Part shown: positions 42,234 through 54,581 of the stretch, one piece after another
Numbering within the stretch: the first letter of the stretch is position 1
How the letters are laid out: every line of letters starts with the position of its first letter
Assembly (NCBI GenBank): GCA_015075405.1
Contig: JABTUK010000004.1
Span: 620,001 to 684,000 of the forward strand
From: Anaerolineales bacterium
GTDB lineage: Bacteria; Chloroflexota; Anaerolineae; 4572-78; J111
Direction of reading: 5' to 3'
Length of the DNA stretch: 64,000 bases
Translations under genes and position numbers: made by a program
The notes under the pieces: model-generated
What the model was told of the DNA's origin: nothing
The model's input: only the letters and a program-made list of their open reading frames with translations
The model's database searches: none

Positions 42234-43714
42234 CCGCCCAAATTCTGATTGCCGGGGTCAGTTCGGGGGTGGGAAAAACGACCATTACCCTGGGCTTGAT
42301 TGCCGCTTTGAGGCGGCGCGGCCTGCGGGTGCAGCCGTTCAAGGCCGGTCCCGATTACATTGACCCAACCTACCACACCCTGGCCGCAGGCCGACCCTGC
42401 CGGAACATTGACACCTGGATGGTCCCTCCTGACCGCGCCCTGGAACTGTATGACCGGGCCAGCCAAACCACCGATATGGCCGTTATCGAAGGGGTGATGG
42501 GGGTGTTTGATGGTTATAATTACAGCGATGAGGAGGGCAGCACTGCCCAAATTGCCAAGCTGGTCGGTGCGCCGGTGCTGCTGGTGTTGGATGTCGGCAA
42601 AATGGCCCGCTCGGCGGCGGCGCTGGCGCGGGGGTATGCGCAGTTTGACCCGGATTTGAAGCTGGCCGGGTTTATTCTCAACCGCTGCGGCTCCGAAAGC
42701 CACTACATGGGGGTCAAGCAAGCGGTTGAGAACGCCACCGGCCTGCCAGTTCTCGGCTGGCTGCCCAAAAACGCCGAACTCCACATCCCGGAGCGACACC
42801 TGGGCCTGGTCCCGACCGACGAACGCGGCGAGTTGAGCGGCTTTATCGCCCGCGCCGCCGACCTGATTGAACAGTATTTTGAGGTGGAGCAAATCATTGT
42901 CAAGGCGGAAGGCCGCGGAGCGAGGCGAAAGGATGAAATCTTTTCTCTTTCCAATTTCAGTTCTAGTAGTAATGAAGGAGTCCAAAGCAAAGCTTTGGAC
43001 TCCAGGGTTGTTATTGCGGTAGCGCGTGATGCGGCCTTTAGTTTTTATTATGAGGATAATTTATCTTTCTTGCGCGAAAGCGGAGCCGAGGTTGTCTTTT
43101 TCAGTCCACAGCACGATGCTGCTCTGCCGGAAGGCACAGCCGGTCTCTACTTTGGCGGCGGCTTTCCCGAAATTTATGCCCGCCAGTTGGCCGCCAACAA
43201 ACCGCTGCTGGCGGCGCTGCGCCAGGCCCACGCCGCTGGCATGCCCATCTACGCCGAGTGCGGCGGCTTTATGTACCTGACCGAAGGCATCATTGACCTT
43301 GAGGGTGAATTTCACCCGCTGGTGGGACTGATACCGGGCATCACCCGCATGCAGCCGCGCCTGGTCAGTTTAGGCTACCGTCTGGTCGAATCGCCCCCTG
43401 GCGGCAATTTCTTGCTGCCGCCAGGAGTCACCACGCGCGGCCACGAATTTCATTGGAGCACCTGGGAGGTAAAGGATGAAGGCGGAAGGATGAAGGATGA
43501 AAGGTCAGATATTTCATCCTTCATCCTTCATCCTTCATCCTTCATCTCCCCCGCCTGGCATATCCGGCCTCGGCAGGGGGATGGGGAGAGTCAACCTACC
43601 GGCTATGCTCATGGCAATTTGGTTGCATCTTATGTACACTTGCATTTTGGGCATAACCCTGATCTGGCTTACAACTTTGCGCAAGCCTGCCGGCAATGGC
43701 TGGACAGCCGGTGA
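42230..43714 (+). CDS. cobB: Cobyrinic acid a,c-diamide synthase with two in-frame repeat insertions
   Basis: ATP- and glutamine-dependent amidation of the a and c side chains. 494 residues. P-loop GVSSGVGKTTITLGL is at 9-23, KAGPDYIDPTYH near 38, and the glutaminase Cys is in YAECGGFMYLTEG near 345. The C-terminal ASYVHLHFGHNP is intact. Two repeat-derived segments interrupt it: about residues 224-260, at the synthetase/glutaminase linker, and 414-440 (KDEGGRMKDERS...SSFILHPSSF), within the glutaminase domain. Both keep the frame. Overlaps cobT by 4 bp. Confidence 0.95.
   Translation: MTAQILIAGVSSGVGKTTITLGLIAALRRRGLRVQPFKAGPDYIDPTYHTLAAGRPCRNIDTWMVPPDRALELYDRASQTTDMAVIEGVMGVFDGYNYSDEEGSTAQIAKLVGAPVLLVLDVGKMARSAAALARGYAQFDPDLKLAGFILNRCGSESHYMGVKQAVENATGLPVLGWLPKNAELHIPERHLGLVPTDERGELSGFIARAADLIEQYFEVEQIIVKAEGRGARRKDEIFSLSNFSSSSNEGVQSKALDSRVVIAVARDAAFSFYYEDNLSFLRESGAEVVFFSPQHDAALPEGTAGLYFGGGFPEIYARQLAANKPLLAALRQAHAAGMPIYAECGGFMYLTEGIIDLEGEFHPLVGLIPGITRMQPRLVSLGYRLVESPPGGNFLLPPGVTTRGHEFHWSTWEVKDEGGRMKDERSDISSFILHPSSFISPAWHIRPRQGDGESQPTGYAHGNLVASYVHLHFGHNPDLAYNFAQACRQWLDSR
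42912..43003. repeat. Composite repeat inside cobB, including GGAGTCC palindrome
   Basis: A degenerate GGATGAAA-type stretch followed by a 27-bp palindrome GGAGTCCAAAGC...GCTTTGGACTCC (42977-43003), the half-size relative of the 47-bp element. In frame with cobB. Confidence 0.75.
43470..43547. repeat. TTCATCC-word dyad inside cobB, in frame
   Basis: AAGGATG AAGGCGG AAGGATG AAGGATG words, an AGGTCAGATAT centre, then five TTCATCC words. It encodes a Lys/Asp/Gly-rich then Ser/Phe/His/Pro-rich insert. Confidence 0.9.
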
Positions 43715-43716
43715 CA

Positions 43717-44667
43717 ATGAGCAACTCCGTGATTACCGTAACTATGCCCGGCACCTGCGGCGAGTTGATCCAGGGCTGGTCGGATGAATGGAGCGAACCG
43801 GTTCTGGTCTCATGCCCGGTGGGGTTATACAGCCGCATCAGCGTCGAACTACAACCTGATCAGCCGGGAATAGCGGTGAATGAGCCAGGTCACTCTACCA
43901 AAATCCGCCAGGCGGCCCGGTTGGTATTGGATTACCTGGAGCGGTCGGGCTGGGGGGTCACGATAACCCGGACCAGCCAGTTGATTCCGGGGCGGGGCAT
44001 GGCTTCCAGCACCGCTGACGTGGTCGGGGTGATCGCGGGGCTGGCTCAGGCCGTAGGCCGGTCGCTGACAACGACGGAACTGGTTCGGCTGGCCTGCCGG
44101 ATTGAACCGTCTGACAGCACGATGTTGGCCGGGTTGGCTCTGTTAGCTTATCGTGGCAGCGGCCAGTTTTGTGAGTTGGGATTGCCCCCGGCCCTGCCCC
44201 TGCTCATGCTTGATCCCGGCGGCACGGTTGACACTCTGACCTACAACGCTCAGCTTGACCTGATGCTGGTACGCCAACTCGGCCCCACCACCCGCGCCGC
44301 CCTGGAATTGTTGCATGAGGGGCTGCACCGGGCGGACGCTGCGGCCATCGGCGCTGCCGCCACCCTGAGCGCCCTCAGCTATCAAAAGGTGAGCTACAAC
44401 CCCCTGGTTGAGCAAGCCCGCGAGTGGGCTACAGCCACCCAGTCATTGGGGTTGGTCCGCGCCCATAGCGGCAGTGTCGTCGGTCTGCTCTATCCGCCTC
44501 AAACCGACCTGGCAGGCCCCGGTCACTGGCTGGCGGCTCGCTTTGAGGGTGTGATTACCCCGACACATCTGACCGGCGGCGGCTGTCAATTGGAGCAACC
44601 CTCGTCAAGCTTGCTTTGTGAAGGAGTGTTTACGAGCCAGAGCACGCCACCGGCAATGAAAAGGTAG
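43717..44667 (+). CDS. pduX: GHMP-family kinase, L-threonine kinase (PduX-like)
   Basis: Would phosphorylate L-threonine to give the substrate of CobD. 316 residues. VTMPGTCGELIQGW is the N-terminal GHMP strand and substrate loop. The ATP-binding loop is GRGMASSTADVVGV near 97-110. A C-terminal GGGCQLEQP lies near 290. PduX-type kinases share the PGTCGELIQG start. It sits two bases after cobB in a cobalamin operon that also has cobD. The ATG at 43717 is chosen over one inside cobB (43696). Confidence 0.85.
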   Translation: MSNSVITVTMPGTCGELIQGWSDEWSEPVLVSCPVGLYSRISVELQPDQPGIAVNEPGHSTKIRQAARLVLDYLERSGWGVTITRTSQLIPGRGMASSTADVVGVIAGLAQAVGRSLTTTELVRLACRIEPSDSTMLAGLALLAYRGSGQFCELGLPPALPLLMLDPGGTVDTLTYNAQLDLMLVRQLGPTTRAALELLHEGLHRADAAAIGAAATLSALSYQKVSYNPLVEQAREWATATQSLGLVRAHSGSVVGLLYPPQTDLAGPGHWLAARFEGVITPTHLTGGGCQLEQPSSSLLCEGVFTSQSTPPAMKR

Positions 44668-44730
44668 CAAGGTAACAGGTAGCAGGAATGTATTACCCCT
44701 GTCTACCGTCTACTGTCTACCGTTTACTAT
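44668..44730. repeat. AGGTAGC / GTCTACC-word dyad
   Basis: AGGTAGC AAGGTAA CAGGTAG words, a short centre with ATGTATTA, then CTGTCTA CCGTCTA CTGTCTA CCGTTTA words, between pduX and cobQ. Confidence 0.8.
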
Positions 44731-44745
44731 TTTCTCAGGAGTCTT

Positions 44746-46272
44746 ATGACGGCCAAAACCTTGATGATTATGGGAACTCACTCCAACGCCGGCAAGTCTA
44801 TCCTGGTGACGGCGCTGTGCCGTATTTTTGCCCAGGAAGGCTACCGCGTTGCTCCCTTCAAGGCCCAAAATATGGCTTTGAACGCAGGCGTTACCCCCGA
44901 AGGTCACGAAATCGGCCGGGCCACCATCGCCCAAGCCGAAGCCGCCGGTCTGCCCGCGCACGTGGATATGAACCCGGTCCTGCTCAAACCCGAAGGCCAC
45001 CGGCGCAGCCAGGTGGTTTTAAATGGCCGCCATCACACCCACATTGAGGCCGACAACTGGCTGAGTCTCAAATCCATATTGTGGCCGCACGTGACGGCGG
45101 CCCTGGAACGGCTGCGGGCGAGGACCGACTTGGTCATCATCGAAGGGGCCGGCAGCCCTGCCGAAATCAACTTGAAGGAGGGGGATATTGTCAACATGCG
45201 GGTGGCGCGACACATCCAGTCGCCCACTTTGCTGGTTGGCGATATTGACCGGGGCGGGGTATTTGCCGCGCTGGTCGGCACGATGGTGCTGCTGGAGCCG
45301 GAGGAGCGCGCTCTGGTCAAGGGCTTTATCATCAATAAGTTTCGGGGCGATGTGAGTCTGCTGGGTGACGGTCTGGCGATGCTGCAAACCCGAGCGTTTA
45401 ACACCCCCACCCTGGGCGTCATCCCCTTTCTGCCGGAGATTGGCGTGGCGGCGGAGGACTCGGTGGCGTTGGAGGAGACGGGGACGCGGGGACGCGAGGA
45501 CGCGAGGACGCGAGGACGCGAGACGCTTGAGGTTGATATTGCCGTTATTCGGCTGCCGTGTATTTCTAATTTTGATGATTTTGACCCGCTGGCGGCGGAG
45601 CCGGGAGTCCGGGTGCGCTTTGTCGAGCGGGTGGGTGATTTGGGCCAGCCGGCGGCGATTATTTTGCCGGGCAGCAAAATGACCCTGGCCGATCTGGCCT
45701 GGCTGCGTCAAACGGGCCTGGCCGACCGGGTGGTGGCTCTGGCCGGGGCCGGTACGCCGATAATCGGTATTTGCGGCGGTTATCAAATGTTGGGCCGTTT
45801 GCTGTGTGACCCGGACGGCGTGGAAGCGGAAGCGGGAACAAAAGCGGCTGGCCTGGGACTGCTGCCGGTGGAAACCGTTTTTGCCGGCGACAAGCGCACG
45901 GTGCAGGTTCAGGCCACACTTCAGGCCAAAAGCGGCCCATTCACGGCGCTGCAAGGCGCTCCTATTGCGGGTTATGAAATTCACATGGGCCGCAGTCACT
46001 ATCTCGACTCAGACCCGGCCAGCCTGTGCCACATTGGTCCTCCCGGCCAGGGACACGCCGACGGCGCATTGGCCGCCGAAGGGTGTATCTGGGGGACCTA
46101 TCTGCACGGGTTGTTTGACAATGACGCTCTGCGCCAGGCATGGCTCGGCAGCCTGGGCTGGCAAGGCAGCAGCCAGCCCTTCAACCGGCAACTGGCTTAC
46201 AACCGCCTGGCGGCCCACGTCCGCGCCCATGTGGATATGGCGGCGCTGCGGCAAATCATTTGGGGCCAGTGA
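44746..46272 (+). CDS. cobQ: Cobyric acid synthase
   Basis: Amidates side chains b, d, e and g of adenosylcobyrinic acid diamide. 508 residues. P-loop-like GTHSNAGKSILVTALCR is at 10-26, KAQNMALNAGVTPEGHEIGRA near 38-58, NPVLLKPEG near 75, and the glutaminase Cys is in GICGGYQMLG near 342-351. HG-x-FD is near 450. An in-frame Arg/Gly/Asp/Thr-rich insert at about 244-260 comes from an 8-bp GAGGACGC array, at the linker between the two domains. Confidence 0.96.
   Translation: MTAKTLMIMGTHSNAGKSILVTALCRIFAQEGYRVAPFKAQNMALNAGVTPEGHEIGRATIAQAEAAGLPAHVDMNPVLLKPEGHRRSQVVLNGRHHTHIEADNWLSLKSILWPHVTAALERLRARTDLVIIEGAGSPAEINLKEGDIVNMRVARHIQSPTLLVGDIDRGGVFAALVGTMVLLEPEERALVKGFIINKFRGDVSLLGDGLAMLQTRAFNTPTLGVIPFLPEIGVAAEDSVALEETGTRGREDARTRGRETLEVDIAVIRLPCISNFDDFDPLAAEPGVRVRFVERVGDLGQPAAIILPGSKMTLADLAWLRQTGLADRVVALAGAGTPIIGICGGYQMLGRLLCDPDGVEAEAGTKAAGLGLLPVETVFAGDKRTVQVQATLQAKSGPFTALQGAPIAGYEIHMGRSHYLDSDPASLCHIGPPGQGHADGALAAEGCIWGTYLHGLFDNDALRQAWLGSLGWQGSSQPFNRQLAYNRLAAHVRAHVDMAALRQIIWGQ
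45474..45526. repeat. GAGGACGC-word array inside cobQ
   Basis: Six tandem 8-bp words (GGGACGCG, AGGACGCG variants) without an opposing arm. Encodes TGTRGREDARTRGRE. Confidence 0.85.
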
Positions 46273-46326
46273 TGAAGGATGACCAATAAAATCTTTCCGC
46301 CTTCATCCTTCATCCTTCATCCTTAA
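46273..46326. repeat. TTCATCC-word dyad between cobQ and cbiB
   Basis: GATGAAGGATGA, an AT-rich centre, then CTTTCCGCC and three TTCATCC words. It ends two bases before the cbiB start codon and so supplies its leader. Confidence 0.85.
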
Positions 46327-46328
46327 CT

Positions 46329-47273
46329 ATGACGCGAGCGCTTATTATTCTACTGGCTCTTTTGATAGATCTTACCTTTGGCGACCCGCCCAACCGCTTT
46401 CATCCTTTGTTGCTGATGGGTAAGTGGCTCAATGGAGGCCGCCGGTTGGCTCCGTCCCACCATCGCTTCTGGTTCGGCGCAATCTGGACACTGGCAGGAG
46501 CACTGTTATTTGCGCTACCCTTTTGGAAGGGGGAAGGCGGAACGCTTCGAGTGAAGGGTGAAGATAAAAAATTTCATCCTTTATCCTTCATCCTTCATCC
46601 TTTCTTTCTCAAGCCCATTTTCGCCTATCGCAACCTGCGGCGGGCGGTGCTGAGTGTCGGGGCGGCGCTGGCGGAGCAGAATTTGACCGAGGCGCGGCGG
46701 CTGTTGAGCTGGCATTTGGTCAGCCGTAACACCGGCGATTTGAGCGCCGCTGAAGTGGCCGGGGCCGCCATCGAGTCGCTGGCGGAGAATCTAACCGACA
46801 GTCTGACCGCGCCCCTGCTAGCTTATACCGGCGGCGGCTTGCGGGCGGCCTGGGCCTACCGCTTTATCAATACCGCCGACGCCATGTGGGGCTATCGCAC
46901 TCCCGAATTTGAGCAGTTGGGCAAATTTCCGGCCCGGCTGGACGATGTCCTTAACTGGCTGCCGGCCCGCTTGACCGGCTGGCTACTGGTCGCTGCCGCC
47001 TGGTTCACCCGTGAAAACGCCGCCAATGCCGCCCGAACCATGCTGGCCGACCACAGCCGCACCGCCAGCCCCAACTCCGGCTGGACCATGAGCGCCATGG
47101 CCGGGGCGCTGGAGGTCACACTGGACAAGCGCGGGGTGTATCAGTTAACCGGGGGCCAGGGCCGGCTGGATGTGACCACCCTCAAGCGAGCTGTCCGTGT
47201 GGCCGATGTGGGCACGGGGTTGATTGTGACTGTAGCAATCTTGACCGCGCTGGTGGTTCAAGGTAAAAAGTAA
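46329..47273 (+). CDS. cbiB: Adenosylcobinamide-phosphate synthase
   Basis: Integral membrane enzyme attaching aminopropanol (phosphate) to adenosylcobyric acid. 314 residues with several hydrophobic helices. LIDLTFGDPPNRFHPLLLMG lies at 12-31, WHLVSRNTGDLSAAEVAGAAIESLAENLTDS near 128-158, and a VNTADAMWGYR-like FINTADAMWGYR near 180. A repeat-derived insert (about 66-93, EGGTLRVKGEDKKFHPLSFI) lies in a loop after the second helix. Start follows a repeat with no good ribosome site. The Pseudomonas symbol is cobD. Confidence 0.95.
   Translation: MTRALIILLALLIDLTFGDPPNRFHPLLLMGKWLNGGRRLAPSHHRFWFGAIWTLAGALLFALPFWKGEGGTLRVKGEDKKFHPLSFILHPFFLKPIFAYRNLRRAVLSVGAALAEQNLTEARRLLSWHLVSRNTGDLSAAEVAGAAIESLAENLTDSLTAPLLAYTGGGLRAAWAYRFINTADAMWGYRTPEFEQLGKFPARLDDVLNWLPARLTGWLLVAAAWFTRENAANAARTMLADHSRTASPNSGWTMSAMAGALEVTLDKRGVYQLTGGQGRLDVTTLKRAVRVADVGTGLIVTVAILTALVVQGKK
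46525..46608. repeat. TTCATCC-word dyad inside cbiB, in frame
   Basis: Degenerate GGAAGGGGGAAGGCGG and GTGAAGGGTGAAG words, an ATAAAAAAT centre, then TTCATCC TTTATCC TTCATCC TTCATCC. It adds about 28 residues in a loop. Confidence 0.88.
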
Positions 47274-47336
47274 TCAGTAATCAGTGAGCAGTGACCAGTA
47301 ATCAGTCTGACTACTGACTACTGATTACCGGTTACT
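47271..47336. repeat. TAATCAG / CTGACTA-word dyad
   Basis: TAATCAG TAATCAG TGAGCAG TGACCAG TAATCAG, then CTGACTA CTGACTA CTGATTA CCGGTTA, between cbiB and cobO. A clear 7-bp register on both arms. Confidence 0.88.
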
Positions 47337-47358
47337 CTCTTCAAAGGGGTCTTCAAAT

Positions 47359-48405
47359 ATGAGTGACACTCAATCCAACGCACCCTCATCGCGGGCTTAT
47401 GGGCGGCACGTTTTTATCTGCGTTCACGGCAACTGCGCCGAGCCGGAGGCAGGCGAGCGGCTGCACCAGCGCTTTGGCGAGTTGAACCGGGAATATGGCC
47501 TGAACAAACTGCGCAACCCGGAGCGGGTCAAGTGCAGCATGGCCGACTGCCTGGGCATTTGCAGCGGCGGGCCGGTGGTGGTCGTCTACCCGGAGGGCAT
47601 TTGGTATCACCATGTAGACGAAGCCCGCCTGGAACGCATCTACCGGGAACACATTCTGGGCGGCCAGCCGGTCGAAGAGTACATTTTTCATCGCCTGTAT
47701 CCGCCAGGACAGGAGCCGGGGTATCCGCCGCAGGTGCGAGGGGAACAGGGAGGCGACGAGGCGAGGACGCGAAGCGAAACTGGCGAGGAAACGAAGCCAA
47801 AACCTCTCGCCTCATCGCCTCACGAGTCCTCGCCTCCCGACGCCGAAGCAGTCCGGGCGGCGGCGCGGCGGGCCAAAAAGAAGAAGGGGCTGGTGATTGT
47901 CAATACCGGCAATGGCAAAGGCAAAACTACGGCGGCGCTAGGGGTGATGACTCGCGCCTGGGGCCGCAAAATGCGCATTGGCGTGCTGCAATTTCTTAAA
48001 AATGAAAACGCCCGTTTTGGCGAGATCAAGGCGGCAGAACAGATGGGCGGAATTGACTGGCTCTCCACCGGCGACGGCTGGACCTGGACCAGCCAGGCCA
48101 TGGACGAAACCGAGGCCAGGGCCAGGCACGGCTGGCAGATTGCCCAGGCACGGATTGTCAGCGGCGAGTACGATTTGCTCATTCTGGATGAGTTCACCTA
48201 TCCGCTGCACTACGGCTGGCTGGACACGGCGGCCGTCATCGAGTGGCTGCAAGCCAACAAGCCGCCCATGCTCCACCTGATTATCACGGGGCGGTATGCG
48301 CCCCAAGCATTGATAGATTACGCCGATCTGGTTACAGAGATGCGAGCCATCAAGCACCCCCTCAGCGAACAGGGCATCCGGGCGCAGGCGGGGATCGAAT
48401 ATTAA
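47359..48405 (+). CDS. cobO: Corrinoid adenosyltransferase fused to an N-terminal [2Fe-2S] thioredoxin-like domain
   Basis: Adenosylates the cobalt of cob(I)yrinate diamide with ATP. 348 residues. The N-terminal ferredoxin-like domain (about 12-115) has paired cysteines CVHGNC and CSMADCLGIC. A repeat-derived linker (about 131-160, Glu/Arg/Thr/Ser/Pro-rich) follows. The CobA/CobO domain has P-loop NTGNGKGKTTAALG near 180 and LLILDEFTYPLHYGWL near 273. The ferredoxin domain could deliver the electron that reduces Co(II) to Co(I); that is an inference from the fusion. Stop overlaps the next start as TAATG. Confidence 0.94.
   Translation: MSDTQSNAPSSRAYGRHVFICVHGNCAEPEAGERLHQRFGELNREYGLNKLRNPERVKCSMADCLGICSGGPVVVVYPEGIWYHHVDEARLERIYREHILGGQPVEEYIFHRLYPPGQEPGYPPQVRGEQGGDEARTRSETGEETKPKPLASSPHESSPPDAEAVRAAARRAKKKKGLVIVNTGNGKGKTTAALGVMTRAWGRKMRIGVLQFLKNENARFGEIKAAEQMGGIDWLSTGDGWTWTSQAMDETEARARHGWQIAQARIVSGEYDLLILDEFTYPLHYGWLDTAAVIEWLQANKPPMLHLIITGRYAPQALIDYADLVTEMRAIKHPLSEQGIRAQAGIEY
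47745..47838. repeat. GAGGCGA-word dyad forming the cobO interdomain linker
   Basis: GAGGCGAC/GAGGCGAG/GACGCGAA words, an A-rich centre, then CTCGCCTC ATCGCCTC ACGAGTCC TCGCCTC. In frame, placed between the ferredoxin and adenosyltransferase domains. Confidence 0.88.
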
Positions 48406-48776
48406 TGGATTCTTTCTTCTCCCCCCGCCGAGGCCGACGCGTGATGATCTGTGTGCGGGGCCAGTGCGCCGAGTCGAACCGGGGCCGGCAGTTGGAACAA
48501 TTATTACTCGACCTGATCGAGCGGCACGGCCTGGCCGACCCGGACCACCCGCAGTACGTTTCTTGCACCGTGACCAACTGCCTGGGCGTCTGCGCCGATG
48601 GCCCGGTGATGATTATCCACCCGGAAGCCGTCAAATATCATCACGTTACCCCGGCGGCGCTGGAGCGCATTTTTCAACAGCATTTGCTGGGCAACCGGCC
48701 GGTGGAGGAGTTAATTGTGCGGGAAGCGCCGGTTAAATCTATCCTGAAGAACATACAACGTAAAGACTGGCCTTGA
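48405..48776 (+). CDS. Stand-alone [2Fe-2S] thioredoxin-like ferredoxin
   Basis: 123 residues. It is homologous along its whole length to the N-terminal domain of CobO: VMICVRGQCAESNRG supplies two cysteines, VSCTVTNCLGVCADGPVMII the others, followed by a shared HHVTPAALERIFQQHLLGNRPVEEL-type tail. Its start overlaps the cobO stop (TAATG), so it is made together with the adenosyltransferase. Probably an electron donor or assembly partner in late cobalamin synthesis. Confidence 0.9.
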   Translation: MDSFFSPRRGRRVMICVRGQCAESNRGRQLEQLLLDLIERHGLADPDHPQYVSCTVTNCLGVCADGPVMIIHPEAVKYHHVTPAALERIFQQHLLGNRPVEELIVREAPVKSILKNIQRKDWP

Positions 48777-48799
48777 TTTTCATTTTGGCCAGTCGAAAA

Positions 48800-48856
48800 G
48801 TGATACGTGATGCGTGATGCGTAAGAAGTCACGCATCACGCATCACGTATCATCAC
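48800..48856. repeat. GTGATGC / ATCACGC-word dyad
   Basis: GTGATAC GTGATGC GTGATGC GTAAGAA, then GTCACGC ATCACGC ATCACGT ATCATCAC, in the gap before cobN. Confidence 0.88.
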
Positions 48857-48927
48857 CAAACCGTATCTTTGTAGCCTAAACAAACGTCACGTTTTACACA
48901 GATTGATTCGATTGGAAGAACTCACCT

Positions 48928-53598
<4,671 letters not shown>

Positions 53599-53600
53599 AT

Positions 53601-53903
53601 TTATTCTGCTTTTGTCTCAATTATTTGCCGTTTTTCGGGTATGAGGGCAATTAAACCGCGCAAGGCTCTATTTACTGCTTCTGAATCAGGAAAATATTCC
53701 CGCACATCTGGTTCTAGTAAAACTGCCCCTTCTTCGAGGGTGAAATATTGGACAGTGACCGTTCCATCCGACTCATAAATTTTAACAGTATGCCCCTCAC
53801 GGTAGGTTTGGTAATGCTTACCCCGTACACCCCCACTAAAATCATACTCAGGCAGCATATCATTATCTTCTAAGCTATTAGGTTTATTAATTTTCTTGTT
53901 CAT
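53601..53903 (-). CDS. Probable antitoxin partner of the BrnT-like toxin
   Basis: 100 residues, acidic overall. It starts inside the toxin gene (17-bp overlap), as expected for the second gene of a toxin/antitoxin pair. The middle (VKIYESDGTVTVQYFTLEEGAVLLEPDVREYFP) looks like a small beta/alpha antitoxin. It is not a standard ribbon-helix-helix BrnA that I can recognise. Assigned by position. AT-richer than the cobN gene next door, with which it converges. Confidence 0.6.
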   Translation of the reverse strand: MNKKINKPNSLEDNDMLPEYDFSGGVRGKHYQTYREGHTVKIYESDGTVTVQYFTLEEGAVLLEPDVREYFPDSEAVNRALRGLIALIPEKRQIIETKAE

Positions 53904-54168
53904 AAGTTTTCCGCTCTACATTCGTTGCTTTTCGGCAACTAATAATCCGAATATTCGATCCTCGCTCTGTATAAACGACAACCAAAATTTGTCCTTTGGC
54001 TGACAACCCAATATCTATGTAACGATCTTCGTCACCGGAATGTTCAGGATCAGCTATCGTGATGGAAAAAGGGTCATCGAAAACTGTTTTAGCTTCCTCA
54101 AAGCTGATATTATGTTTTCTCAGATTTTCTATAGCTTTTTCCCTGTGCCATTCAAAGGTTAATGCCAT
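53887..54168 (-). CDS. brnT: BrnT-family toxin (RelE-like ribonuclease fold)
   Basis: 93 residues matching the BrnT pattern: FEWHREKAIENLRKHNISFEEAKTVFDDP at the start, DPEHSGDEDRYIDIGLSAKGQILVVVYTERG in the middle, and IRIISCRKATNVERKTYEQ at the end. BrnT proteins are mRNA-degrading toxins encoded upstream of their antitoxin. AGAGGA ribosome site. Together with the 53601 gene it forms a two-gene module placed directly after cobN. Confidence 0.88.
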   Translation of the reverse strand: MALTFEWHREKAIENLRKHNISFEEAKTVFDDPFSITIADPEHSGDEDRYIDIGLSAKGQILVVVYTERGSNIRIISCRKATNVERKTYEQEN

Positions 54169-54242
54169 TAAATATCCTCTTGCATTTCATCACTCTGTCT
54201 TGGCTTATCATAATCCTACCATATTTAATAGGATTTGACCAG

Positions 54243-54303
54243 ATGGCCGAAGACCCGCTTCAAAACGAACAACTTATTTCTTTAGTGGAAGCAGCAGAGT
54301 ATC
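54243..54303 (+). pseudogene. N-terminal fragment of a small helix-turn-helix-like gene
   Basis: MAEDPLQNEQLISLVEAAEY resembles the start of excisionase/MerR-like DNA-binding proteins (LISLxEAAEY). The frame then runs into the cobN-like remnant, so only about 20 codons survive. Weakly supported. Confidence 0.35.
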
Positions 54304-54405
54304 GCCCAACGCGGCATGTAGGCCGAAGCCGCCCCGGAGACGCTGGAACGGCTGCGGCAGATTTATTTGGAGGTGGATGGGGATTTGGAGGGAAGAGAGG
54401 GGTAA
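54304..54405 (+). pseudogene. cobN: Remnant of a second cobN 3' end
   Basis: About 100 bp matching the last codons of cobN (53497-53598) at roughly 88% by hand alignment. It encodes APETLERLRQIYLEVDGDLEG and the stop. The codon for the Trp of the cobN tail is TAG here, and many differences are at third codon positions. This points to an old, diverged paralogue rather than a fresh duplication. Confidence 0.75.
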
Positions 54406-54422
54406 AAAAGCACTAAGTTATT

Positions 54423-54540
54423 ACACAGAGAGACACGGAGCAGCCGCTGAGCTTCACAGAGGAATTTTTAGCATTTCTCGGCGTGCCTCTGTGGAGTTTC
54501 TGCCTAGCTCTGTGTTCCTTTTTGGCTCTGGTTCATACAG
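54423..54540. repeat. CACAGAG / CTCTGTG dyad
   Basis: ACACAGAGAGACACGGAG and TTCACAGAGG face CCTCTGTGGAG and CTCTGTGTTCC across a short centre. A further dyad of the same architectural class in the accessory patch. Confidence 0.75.
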
Positions 54541-54581
54541 GCTTAGGGTCTATGTTGGTGGGCTTCCATGTAACTGTCTTC

